The position numbers and the translations under genes are program-made. From NCBI GenBank assembly GCA_963691655.1, contig CAVNUY010000004.1, forward strand, positions 62,001 through 126,000: a stretch of DNA of 64,000 nt, read 5' to 3'. Positions 54,804 through 63,394 of this stretch are shown here, one piece after another. Below the pieces are notes generated by a model. The model had not been told where the DNA came from. It did no database searches and was given only the letters and a program-made list of their open reading frames with translations. Position 1 is the first letter of the stretch; every line of letters starts with the position of its first letter. The DNA comes from Toxonevra muliebris (lineage: Eukaryota > Arthropoda > Insecta > Diptera > Pallopteridae).

Positions 54804-55292
54804 ACATGAACATGAAATAAAGTGATCAAATTATATTAATATGTAGTTACATTCATGCAAATGAAAAAAAAAAAAAATAAAACTCAAAGCTCTCAAACTC
54901 TCACGCATTCTGTTCTTTTTTGTGTTTGTGCAAAAACAAATGCAAGGGAAATGAAATTTTTACCATAAAAATGCATTTTGCAGACAAAGTATTAATTTTA
55001 GAAATAAGCCGCCGCTGACTTTTATGTGGCAAACAATGAGATCTACAATCCTTTCATACATCATTTTAATGTATCTCTTATACTTCCTAAGTTATACCAC
55101 TTCAAGCATTTATTTTGTATGGGAGGTGCCACACCCAATTGTTTTATTGAAATAAAATATAGCCTATGTTCAAACGGGGAACCCCACGATCACAATACTG
55201 CAAAAAATTTTAAAATCGGGTCAGTAGTTCATGAGATTACCCCAATAATACATCCAAACTTTACTAAATTATTAATAGTATATAGATATAGA
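54804..55292. other. Helitron 5' part, no gene
   Basis: The sequence with ACTACTGACCCGATTTTAAA on the minus strand resembles typical Helitron 5' regions of insects. ORF 55026-55295 on the plus strand reads through it and is not supported. Confidence 0.45.
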
Positions 55293-55294
55293 TA

Positions 55295-55720
55295 AACTAC
55301 TTAAAATTTTTTTTTTCAAATTTTAGAGAACCGTTGCAAAAAAAAATTTTTTATAACAAACTTGGAGCCTGCTGACAGACCCCGGTCTAACGAAAATCTG
55401 ACTGACTCCCGGAATTATGTTTTTTATTGAATACATAACCCAGTATATAAAGTTTCAGCCTTCAGCACTTACCTCGTATTTTCGACATGTTTGAAAGCTC
55501 ACCTGTGCCACCTGTTCTAACCAAAACCTGACTGACCAGAGTATGTTCATGAATTGCACTAGTATAACAACATATTACAAAACTAGCCTTTAGAAAGTCA
55601 GAGATTTTTTTTGTCACGGGCTCTTGGACTGTTAGGGAAGTTAGTTTAAAATCTATTGCAAAAATCCACCCGAACAGACAGACACCATTGAAAGTGAGTT
55701 GATATAAACGTGGTAAAATA
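55295..55720 (-). repeat. Dispersed repeat Y, second part
   Basis: Reverse complement of 25047-25395 up to about 55640; 55640-55720 is the reverse complement of 4060-4150. So the order in this copy links two blocks that lie far apart elsewhere in the window. Confidence 0.7.
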
Positions 55721-56118
55721 GCTCATAACAACCTAGATCTATCGACAAACATTTTGGTTGCAAGCTAGCGATATACATTTACTACCTTTGTTATTTAATC
55801 CTTTAGCATATCGGTTTCTACCTAGTGGCAGTTCATTGAAATCTTTAAATGAGATTTACTCCAAAATTTGATTTTTAGACTTATAACAGCACTGCTTTCT
55901 GCGAGCGATATATGAATTCCAATTAAATCAGATCAACTTTAAGGTGGCCGATTCTGTCGAGAATGCATGAACTCTGTACAAAAAACTATAGCAAAACACA
56001 GCACGTATATAATTTTCGTAAGCTTTGTAATATATTATTATTGCTTACCTAATGAAATTTGAAATATACGATCAATTCGCCAATCCAATCCTCTTTTTTG
56101 CTACTCAACACCATTTAG
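55721..56118. other. Upstream of host gene, no exon assigned
   Basis: No open frame of note. An upstream exon may lie outside this stretch. Frames are interrupted and splice signals are ambiguous. Confidence 0.35.
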
Positions 56119-56157
56119 AATTAAAACGCAAGGGCGTGCAAACGAACATGCCGGAGT
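56119..56157 (+). CDS. Tentative upstream exon
   Basis: 39 bp between CCATTTAG and GTATGAGA. If used, its last two bases complete a codon with the first base of the next exon and the frame stays open (IKTQGRANEHAG). The weak acceptor and short length keep this tentative. Confidence 0.3.
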
Positions 56158-59100
56158 GTATGAGATGCCTGACCCAAATTTCATGTTGACTAGTGTAATT
56201 TAAGTATACATTTTTTTTAAAGGGATCCAAATGAAATTATTCAGAATTCTTCATGGAATGATGATTTAAAGGTATGGAAACTACCGGAATCATCGATGAG
56301 TAGCTTTAAGCTACCAGCAACAGCAAATACTTCAGTAAATTCTAAGCATTATTTCGAAAACACTGCTATCAAAATTATTAGTACCCCAAAAGAAAACATC
56401 AACAATGGTAACAAGGATTATGAAGAACATGTGAATAATGAAGATGAAGAAGTAAGAGAAGCAAAAATAAATTAGATTAAAATGATAAATATGTATGAGA
56501 AATAGTTAATCAAATTTAATTTTTTACAGCATAAAACGCAAAATCAAAATGACACCTACAAAATTAATATATTAAACAATTATTTTCGTTCGAATCGTCA
56601 GAAAACATCGGATTTGACACATCAAAGGAAATGTTTTAATTTTTGGAAAGGTGTTTAAAATTTTACACCCATTATATTACATATATCAATATATAAAAAA
56701 AATATTGAAGTTGGCATATATATTCTTCATTTTCCCACATTTTTTACGTTAGATTTCGCGCAGCGAAGCAAACGTAGACAACCGCAACATATTTTAGTAT
56801 CAACAAGCAATGAAGGGCCACTGTTAAACAGTTATTCAACCATCGGTTCGTTATCCAATATTTTAGATGATAAAGCGATAACACCGTCAGATATGCCAAT
56901 TGAAAATCGTATATTATCCTCATGGCTGCCACCACAGAGTAGAGATGACAAAAATATTCTTATGAACAAAACATGGGGAGGCGGTGCTTTTGATAAGCTA
57001 CTTACAACAACAACTATGCAAAATTATTTAAAAATTAATCCAATAATAAAAACTAAAGCTGATCTAAACGTTCAAAACTCAGGTAGCTATAACCAGAAAA
57101 TACATTTGTATGTATAGTTAATTTCTACGACACTGGTTACAAATACGGGGGGGGGGGGAGGGGGAGGGGGGGAAATTTCCTTTTAAAAAAGGGATTGCTC
57201 TACTGAGTATAACAGTTATGAAAAAATTAACCAGATAATAAACAACATAATCCAAATAAGCAGAGTAGCACTTACATACATTCATACATACATATACCTA
57301 AACAAATTGCCAAAAAAAACTTTGTTATTAAGGGGTTATACGCACATAGGAGGACGAAAAAAGCGGTTTTCAAGCATTTTTTCTGAAAATGCATTTTATT
57401 GGATTTATAAAAAATTTTACATACAATACATATTTATTAATTTTTAAACTTTATCAAAATTTTTTTATTTTTTTTAAATAATGATTTTTAAAGCTCCTGT
57501 AGGTGATCTCCGGGAAGTCCTCTAAAAAAGGCGTCTTGCGGTGAGCACGATATTTCTGGATCGGATCATCCAAAATGAAAAAAACAAAAAGATTCAATTG
57601 CAAAGTATTGTTTAGTAATTGATCGAAAGAATAATCAAAATAACCGTTGATAAAATGGCGGCTATACAAAAAAAATGTGATTTTTGATAAAAATTTTGGC
57701 CTTAAATTGTTTATAAAATGATAAATATTAATCGGAAAAATAAATCTTTCGATCAATTACTAAACATTATATTTATAAAGCTTGTGTCAAAATTTTAAAC
57801 TTATTGCTTGAGCCGTTTTTGAGAAATCTTGCTCACCGACTTTGAACACATAGCTTTGAGACAAACGCGTTCAAAGTTTTTAACGCTCTTTACACATAGC
57901 GAATTTGTCATTACAAATATGCATGTAACTTCAAGAATATTTATCGGATCAACATGAAATAGAGAACATACTTAAATACATGTGGGCAGAATTTTCTGAA
58001 ATGTAACTCCAAAACTCAAATGCAAAATTTGAAATGTTACTATCACTGTTCCGGTATTAGTGACTAAAAAACATATGAAATTAAAAAAAAAAATTTGTAA
58101 AATATTATTTTTCTTGTTTGTTATAAACAATTAAACTTTTACATAGCTGTTTTTTCAAATTGAATTTTTTATTTAATGGCTTAATAAAAATTAACCATTC
58201 TTAGCTCAAATTAATTATAAAAAATGGCTTTACAAAATATTAAAAGTCATTAACATAAAACTTTTTAAATATTAGTAAAAAATCAGATTTTTATAAACAA
58301 ATGAATTTTTAACAATGTTCTACACCTCGCAAAAAAATTATTTGAAAGTCATTATAACCATTACTTACACTGGAATACAAAATTTCACTTTAAAAATATA
58401 ACATGAACCAAAGTATGTTTTCTAAATTAAATCGAGGACGCTGAACACGAAAATCACATTAATTTTTTTTTCTATGGGTAAGTTTTCAAGATATGACAAA
58501 ATAACGGGTTTTCAGGTTACAGTTTCATTTACATGCTAATATCTCATTACCTATAGCTTCTACCAGATCTATTTATGTTATTGCAAATATAATTAAATTA
58601 CGCGTTTAATGCTGCCAAGTTTGTTTAAATTGGATTAAAAATGAATGAGATATTGATGTTGAAAGTTAAATTTCCGCGTGATTCTAGGGAAATTTTCACA
58701 TAAGTCGTGGGCTAAGTTTTCTTTCTTACAAAAAGTAATCACAAAATTTGAAGTTTTATTTTTTTAAGCGATAGACCATTTCATTACAAAAATTTTAAGC
58801 ATAAAACGATAGCAATCGGACAATCAAAAATGACAAAGTAATCAAGGATTGAGTAAAAATAAAATATTTTCGGCCACTCGAAATTTTTCTCAAAATTCAT
58901 TCTGCTGGTCTATCGATTAAAAAAATAAAACTTCAGATTTTGTGATTACTTTTTGTGAGAAAGAAAACTTAGCCCACGAATTGTGTGAAAATTTCTCAAA
59001 AATCACACTAAAATTTAACTTTCAACATCTATATCTCAGTCATTTATAATCCGATTGTAACAAAGTTGGCAGCATTAAACGCGTAATTTAATTTTATTTT

Positions 59101-59620
59101 CTATAATATATAACTCAGATCGAAAGAAGCTATAGGTAATTAGATATTAGCCTGTAAGTGAAAACTTACCCATAGAAAAAAATTAATGTGATTTTCGTGT
59201 TCAGCGACCTCGAATTAGTTTAGAAAACATACTTTGGTTCATGTTATTTTTTCACTGTATTCTAATGTTAGCGACAAAAATTTTGGTGTAAAAAAAATTT
59301 TAAAGCGCTATATAAATTCAAAAGTTATGAATGTTTTGGTTATGTAATGAGGGTACAATCGCGCCAAGCGCAGCGTTCTATCTGCATTTATGCAATCTAG
59401 TATATATTAAACTTATTTTAAGTGTACTGCAATTATTACAATTATTTATTATTATTATTATAATTACACACCCATAAATGTTGTGTTTGTTCTCTTTCTT
59501 TCTATCTATGCTGTTTTGTATTCAATGAACTTTTCAGCCAATTTTAGGAATCGACTACTGTCTCCACCATCCCCTCAAACCACATACGCCGATGAATTAC
59601 TATTATCAACAGATCGATAA
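56119..59620 (+). CDS. Host multi-exon gene, 3' part, product unknown
   Basis: Exons at 56223-56451, 56530-56650, 56753-57082 and 59538-59620 (stop TAA), possibly with a 39-bp exon at 56119-56157. Each is bordered by AG and GT, and reading phase agrees across every junction, giving at least 250 residues. The protein is polar, with acidic stretches (VNNEDEE), basic stretches (QRSKRRQPQ) and Ser/Thr/Pro-rich parts (LLSPPSPQTTYADELLLSTD at the C-terminus); I see no domain, signal or membrane segment. I do not recognise the family. The introns are 78, 102 and 2455 bp; the last contains a G-run and a long inverted repeat. Poly(A) signals follow. The 5' end of the gene is not found. Confidence 0.7.
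56223..56451 (+). CDS. Host gene exon A
   Basis: 229 bp, acceptor TTTTTTTTAAAG, donor GAA|GTAAGA. Encodes DPNEIIQNSSWNDDLKVWKL onward to VNNEDEE, without stops in this frame. Serine- and asparagine-rich. Read-through past the donor meets TAG within 13 codons, so splicing is likely. Confidence 0.65.
56530..56650 (+). CDS. Host gene exon B
   Basis: 121 bp, acceptor AATTTTTTACAG, donor AAAG|GTGTTT. Reads HKTQNQNDTYKINILNNYF to FNFWK and ends in phase 1, matching exon C. The donor is non-optimal but GT is in place. Confidence 0.65.
56753..57082 (+). CDS. Host gene exon C
   Basis: 330 bp, acceptor TTTTTTACGTTAG, donor TCAG|GTAGCT. Reads DFAQRSKRRQPQHILVSTSN to TKADLNVQNS with no stop in 109 codons, unusually long for this AT-rich DNA. 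It ends in phase 1. Contains PIENRILSSWLPPQSRDDK and TWGGGAFDKLLTT. Confidence 0.7.
57147..57172 (+). repeat. G-run, possible G-quadruplex
   Basis: A G tract interrupted by two single A bases, 26 bp, in the coding strand of the intron. It has more than enough G-runs for a quadruplex in DNA or RNA. It may also be a sequencing or assembly trouble spot. Confidence 0.6.
58399..59247. repeat. Long intronic inverted repeat (hairpin)
   Basis: Left arm 58399-58778 (380 bp) and right arm 58906-59247 (342 bp) are reverse complements with scattered mismatches and one ~40-bp extra block on the left (ATGACAAAATAACGGGTTTT). The loop is about 127 bp. A transcript of the gene would fold into a dsRNA stem of over 300 bp. 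No coding capacity. It may be a foldback transposon. Confidence 0.8.
59538..59620 (+). CDS. Host gene last exon, coding part
   Basis: Reads ANFRNRLLSPPSPQTTYADE then LLLSTDR and stop TAA at 59618-59620. The join with exon C (phase 1) gives codon GCC. The alternative frame 59592-59777 (61 aa, MNYYYQQIDN...) is open too, but does not fit the splice phase. Confidence 0.65.
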
Positions 59621-59940
59621 TGCTGCTACTTCTAGGACAGTGACCAAAAGTTACAATAAGCAAATAAATGCTGGAATCGAAGATTTAATAATATTTAATC
59701 AACAAAGAAGACGTCCACATAAAATAACAGTACTAGGAACAACTCTTGGGCAATCTAAAAATAACGATGATCATTAGTTATCATATGTGATAAATTTTTA
59801 CCTGTGTATATATTATATAGAAAATATTATTTAAAAATTCTAGCGCATTTAGCACTCACCTTTATCAAAGTTGAAGAAAAAAGAGAAATGCATCAACTAT
59901 TTCTCATTTTGAAACTAAAAATAAAAAAGTAATAAAAAAA
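59621..59940 (+). other. 3' untranslated region of host gene
   Basis: AT-rich, with AATAAA at 59920-59925 and 59931-59936. No other gene is seen up to about 60150. Confidence 0.5.
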
Positions 59941-60160
59941 TATCGAAAATACTTTAAAAGACACGTTAATTTAGAGTGCTAAGCTCACCTGAACTTATTG
60001 TTTTTTAACCCTGGAAGTACATGCATATTTTTTATACGTAAAGGTCATGTTTTGTCGAAACGATGACGGCATTATTCAAAGAGTTCATACACATGATCTA
60101 TAACTTTGAAAATTTATTATTTTCCATTATTTTGTTAATTTACTATATAGAAAAACAACA

Positions 60161-60310
60161 ATGGACATTTTGAGTAAAGAAAAGCGAAGTCACATTTTCT
60201 CGGATATAGCACGTCGTCAGTTACAAATAACAAAAAAATACGTAAAATTTCTACAGCCAAAATATGCCCACTTACGCTCTCAACCAATGGGCCAACATTG
60301 GGCTTGGTAA
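60161..60310 (+). CDS. Short ORF or first exon, unrecognised
   Basis: 49 codons, MDILSKEKRSHIF... to HWAW, starting in a good fly start context (AACAATGG) and ending with TAA, or splicing at GCTTG|GTAACA. Codon use looks coding-like. A hAT transposase fragment on the other strand begins exactly where the frame ends, which supports the idea that the gene was cut there. I do not recognise it. It could be a decayed exon. Confidence 0.35.
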   Translation: MDILSKEKRSHIFSDIARRQLQITKKYVKFLQPKYAHLRSQPMGQHWAW

Positions 60311-60430
60311 CATGACGTCCAGCTTTGTCGGTCGTTTCATCAATAGAAATGAAAATAGGTTTTTCATCTACTTTTTTCGTACTGTGGATTTTTCGGAAAC
60401 TTTTTCTTTATGTATTATCAAAACACGGGT
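60305..60430 (-). pseudogene. hAT transposase fragment
   Basis: On the minus strand: KEKVSEKSTVRKKVDEKPIF followed by ISIDETTDKAGRHV. The SIDETTD...GR.V motif marks the first catalytic Asp region of hAT transposases (RNase H-like fold). Only about 40 codons can be read, and the rest is not seen, so it is a relic. Confidence 0.65.
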
Positions 60431-60663
60431 GTGAAGTTAACAACCCTGATTCAACAACCAGAACGGGCGGAATTGAAACAAAGGAATGAAATCAAGGAAA
60501 TCTATTGTGAACGAAAAGTTGTTAAAAACTAAAAAGTTGATGAAATGTGAGGTTATGTTGAAATAATGTATGCATGTTAGACCATTTTATTATTAACTAA
60601 TTTAATATTAACGAAATATTTTAATAAAACAAACTCAATATATTTTGAAAGTATAAAAATCAG

Positions 60664-61514
60664 TAAATCTTTTTCTGTGGCTGTCATTTCATTCAATACT
60701 ATGTATGCCGGCTGTGGCGTAGATTTTCCAGCTGGTGGTCAGGACGAGATTCCTTGGAAACTACACTTGGGTTCGGCAAGTGGATATATAGATGATTTAG
60801 CCCCTATAATCCTCGTCATTTTCCCAATAACTATAGAAAAAGTTAAAGAAGAAATTTTGAAATATTTAACAAAAGAAATTGGAACACGACACATAACATT
60901 TTTAACCAAAATATTTTTAATAAATACGACATAACAAATAACTTTTAATTACATTCTGCTACTAAATTAAGAATTTATAAACATTATTGAGTCTTTTTCT
61001 GCAGTTGTCATTTATTCCACTACTACGTGTGCTGGCTATAGCCTAGATTTTCCAGCTGGTGGTCAGGACGAGATTGCTTGGAAACTGGACTTGGGTTCGG
61101 CAAGTGGGTGTATGGAAGTGTTAGTCCCGATCTTCCTCTTCATTTTCCCATTAGTTATAGAAAAAGTTAAAGAAGAAATTTTGAAATATTTAACAAAAGA
61201 AATTGGAACACGACACAACATTTTTATCCAAAATATTTTTAATAAATACGACATAACAAATAACTTTTAATTACATTCTGCTACTAAATTAAGAATTTAT
61301 AAACATTATTGAGTCATTTTCTGCAGTTGTCATTTATTCTAATACTACGTGTGCTGGCTATAGCTTAAATTTTCCAGCTGGTGGCCAGGACGAGATTCCT
61401 TGGAAAATGGACTTGGGTTCGGTCAGTGGGTATATGGAAGTGTTGGCCCCGATCTTCCTCTTCATTTTGTCATCAACCATAGAAAAAGTTAAAGACGAAA
61501 TTTCGACCAATTAG
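60664..61514 (+). repeat. Tandem array, units 1-3 (period about 323 bp)
   Basis: Aligned points are 60681, 61005 and 61327, giving periods of 324 and 322 bp. Each unit has a pyrimidine-rich stretch (TTTTTCTGCAG in units 2 and 3, CTGTGG in unit 1), a 99-bp open block with FPAGGQDEI, then GTGGGT or GTGGAT, and continues open for 20-60 more codons (IEKVKEEILKYLTKEI). The third unit is cut after about 190 bp. The array resumes after the LTR insertion at 63395. Not a classic satellite: a small number of units with coding-like conservation. Confidence 0.8.
60677..60934 (+). CDS. ORF of tandem unit 1, unrecognised
   Basis: 85 aa, from MAVISFNTMYAGCG through DFPAGGQDEIPWKLHLGSAS to IEKVKEEILKYLTKEIGTRH. 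The same frame is open in unit 2 (no Met) with similar residues and in unit 3 with a stop after EIS-TN. Most differences between units spare the FPAGGQDE core. It could be a separate small gene, a series of cassette exons, or the remains of one. No family recognised. Confidence 0.4.
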   Translation: MAVISFNTMYAGCGVDFPAGGQDEIPWKLHLGSASGYIDDLAPIILVIFPITIEKVKEEILKYLTKEIGTRHITFLTKIFLINTT

Positions 61515-61778
61515 TCAAAAAAACAAATGCACAAAATCTTTGCTATAACTTCCAACAAATAGCAAAAACATTTATGACATCTGTTAGAATAACTTAATTA
61601 ATTTATTGTTAATCATATTATTTAGAAAACTAAGTATGTTTGCTTAAATTTTATAGGCAATTATTGATTTAAATAAACATTTCAAGTTTGTTTACATTTT
61701 GCTTTTTCTTAGAATTTCATACGGGCGCAATGATGGAATATCACACATGCACAAACAAATAATTTCATCCAAAGTATT

Positions 61779-62250
61779 TGTAAAAGTCTACCGCTTCGAG
61801 GATACACTTTGAAAAGAAACACTGATATATTCGTAGCACGTTACAAATTAGATCATTTATTTTAATGCACTTAAATTATTTTACTGATAACGCAAAACGT
61901 TTATAAAACAATGAATATAAGGTGAATTGAGAAAAGTTAAAAAGATGAAAGTTAAACTGATTGAGCCGAAGTCTTTCGATAGAATCGTCGCGCTCACTTT
62001 GACAGATGGTAGGGTAACCATAGGTAAGTATTATATGATCTTAGAGGTAAGTATTTTATAGGAACTTAGAGGTAAGTATTTTACAGGGTAAGTATAAATT
62101 CAATTTAGTTTGGTTTTAGGTACAATGCAAGGTAAGTTAAGGTAAGTATAATTCAATAATAGGTATAATGTAATAATTCATGTTAAATAATTCAAGATAA
62201 TAATATAATATAATAATATATAAATTTTATTGGCTAAAGAGGTTTAGCCA
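61779..62250 (-). repeat. 3' LTR of short element
   Basis: 472 bp. It ends on the plus strand in TGGCTAAAGAGGTTTAGCCA, a perfect 8-bp inverted repeat. Six GGTAAGT motifs occur between 62022 and 62150 on the plus strand. Confidence 0.85.
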
Positions 62251-62279
62251 TCCTGGGGCCGAATGCACTCGTGCATACT

Positions 62280-62808
62280 TTAGACGACGTCCTTTAACAT
62301 TGAAAGTGATTTGATGGCTTGGGCGAGCAAGGACTTCACCTTTTTTCCACGGTAGCGTTTTGTCTCGACAGTGTGAATTATGCGTCGAGTGTTAGAGCGA
62401 TGACCACGCGAGTTGGAGGCAGAGCGACCGGAATTGGATGAGCGACGTGAACCTCGAACTTCGCGGTCGCGTCTGCTTCGACGGGACTGGCCCACCGATG
62501 GTTCAACATATTTGCGCCGCGGTTGGTGTCTTGATTGGGAGCGATGCCGGGACGGATTACTCTTTCGGATGCGATGGTTCCCGTCGCTCCGTCTCGATGG
62601 CACACTCGAACGCCTTCCACGGGCTGGTGGTTCTGTGGGGTGCAACATTGTGTGGTGCCCCAGCTGGCACCGCTTGCAACAATTGGGTGAATCACAGAAC
62701 CCTGTCGAGTGGGAACGGGCTAGGCAATTTCGGCAGTACCCATGAGCGGTAACGACGTCATCTCTTTGGCCCGTGGCCTGGTGAATGAGTGCTAGACTGG
62801 ACTTCCAG
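62280..62808 (-). CDS. Gag-like fragment with zinc knuckles and Arg/Ser tail
   Basis: The minus-strand frame is open from about 62806 to TAA at 62280, about 175 codons; no Met is seen before MLHP at 62648. Upstream of that Met lies CRNCLARSHSTGFC and CCKRCQLGHHTMLHP, a double Cys/His unit as found in BEL/Pao-type Gag proteins. The rest is Arg/Ser-rich (RSRHQPRRKYVEP, SRRSRRDREVRGSRR), so nucleic acid binding is likely. There is no capsid domain. It may be translated from a non-AUG start or be a relic; the high GC of this block contrasts with the AT-rich LTRs. Confidence 0.6.
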
Positions 62809-62842
62809 CTGCCTCAGGTTCGATTCCCAGATGGGGTTAAAT
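62769..62842 (+). other. tRNA-like sequence with B box
   Basis: A perfect B box GGTTCGATTCC (62817-62827 approximately) is preceded by CTGGACTTCCAG, an anticodon-like stem, and a TGGCCTGGTG that partly fits an A box. The acceptor and T stems do not pair, so it is not a tRNA gene. It may have been captured from a SINE. Confidence 0.35.
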
Positions 62843-62910
62843 TCTTTAAAAAAAGTTCAAATAGATTGTTCTAATTAAATAAGTCACTTCCTAGACTTAG
62901 TTCCTAAATG

Positions 62911-62922
62911 CTCGAAGGACCA
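62911..62922 (-). other. Primer binding site of short element
   Basis: TGGTCCTTCGAG on the minus strand, directly after the 5' LTR end at 62923. Identical over 12 bases to the 45575 site. Confidence 0.7.
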
Positions 62923-63394
62923 TGTAAAAGTCTACCGCTTCGAGGATACACTTTGAAAAGAAACACTGATATATTCGTAGCACGTTACAAATTAGATCAT
63001 TTATTTTAATGCACTTAAATTATTTTACTGATAACGCAAAACGTTTATAAAAAAATGAATATAAGGTGAATTGAGAAAAGTTAAAAAGATGAAAGTTAAA
63101 CTGATTGAGCCGAAGTCTTTCGATAGAATCGTCGCGCTCACTTTGACAGATGGTAGGGTAATCATAGGTAAGTATTATATGATCTTAGAGGTAAGTATTT
63201 TATAGGAACTTAGAGGTAAGTATTTTACAGGGTAAGTATAAATTCAATTTAGTTTGGTTTTAGGTACAATGCAAGGTAAGTTAAGGTAAGTATAATTCAA
63301 TAATAGGTATAATGTAATAATTCATGTTAAATAATTCAAGATAATAATATAATATAATAATATATAAATTTTATTGGCTAAAGAGGTTTAGCCA
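62923..63394 (-). repeat. 5' LTR of short element
   Basis: 472 bp, nearly identical to 61779-62250 (I note A/C near 63052 and T/C near 63162). Also carries six GGTAAGT motifs and the terminal palindrome. Confidence 0.85.

Larger units (their letters stand above)
52115..55292 (-). mobile_element. Helitron, internally deleted
   Basis: On the minus strand it starts TCTATATCTATATAC (55292) and ends AGCTGGGCAGAGCCCAGCTAG (52115), that is, a perfect 8-bp-stem hairpin running into a terminal CTAG followed by T. These are Helitron hallmarks: 5' TC, 3' hairpin and CTRR, insertion next to T without target duplication. It splits repeat Y. Only the N-terminal part of the Rep/helicase protein remains. 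Confidence 0.75.
57083..59537 (+). other. Large last intron with structured DNA
   Basis: 2455 bp between exon C and D. It holds a G-run (57147-57172), a pair of 20-bp inverted TTTAGTAATTGATCGAAAG sites (about 57608 and 57766) and a long inverted repeat (58399-59247). The minus-strand frame at 57454-57756 has no domain. Acceptor: GAACTTTTCAG at 59527-59537. Confidence 0.6.
61779..63394 (-). mobile_element. Short non-autonomous LTR element, BEL/Pao-type primer
   Basis: Two 472-bp LTRs (TGTAAAAG...TTTAGCCA on the plus strand) flank 672 bp of internal DNA. GTATT flanks both ends (61774-61778, 63395-63399). On the minus strand TGGTCCTTCGAG directly follows the right LTR as primer site, the same as at 45575. 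The LTRs differ at about two bases. Only a zinc-knuckle gag fragment is carried, no pol. It inserted into the tandem array. Confidence 0.85.

Noticed and set aside
55026..55295. 89-aa plus-strand ORF at the Helitron end
   Set aside because: It runs through the Helitron 5' region and has no matching motif; similar open stretches are common in such ends.
57454..57756. 100-aa minus-strand ORF in the intron
   Set aside because: Aromatic/Leu/Ile-rich from AT-rich DNA, no domain, and opposite to the host gene.
59592..59777. 61-aa ORF MNYYYQQIDN as the last coding part of the host gene
   Set aside because: Its frame does not agree with the phase of exon C; the phase-matched frame stops at 59620.
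62769..62842. Possible tRNA gene on the plus strand
   Set aside because: Only B box and an anticodon-like stem fit; T and acceptor stems do not pair, and it lies inside a retroelement.
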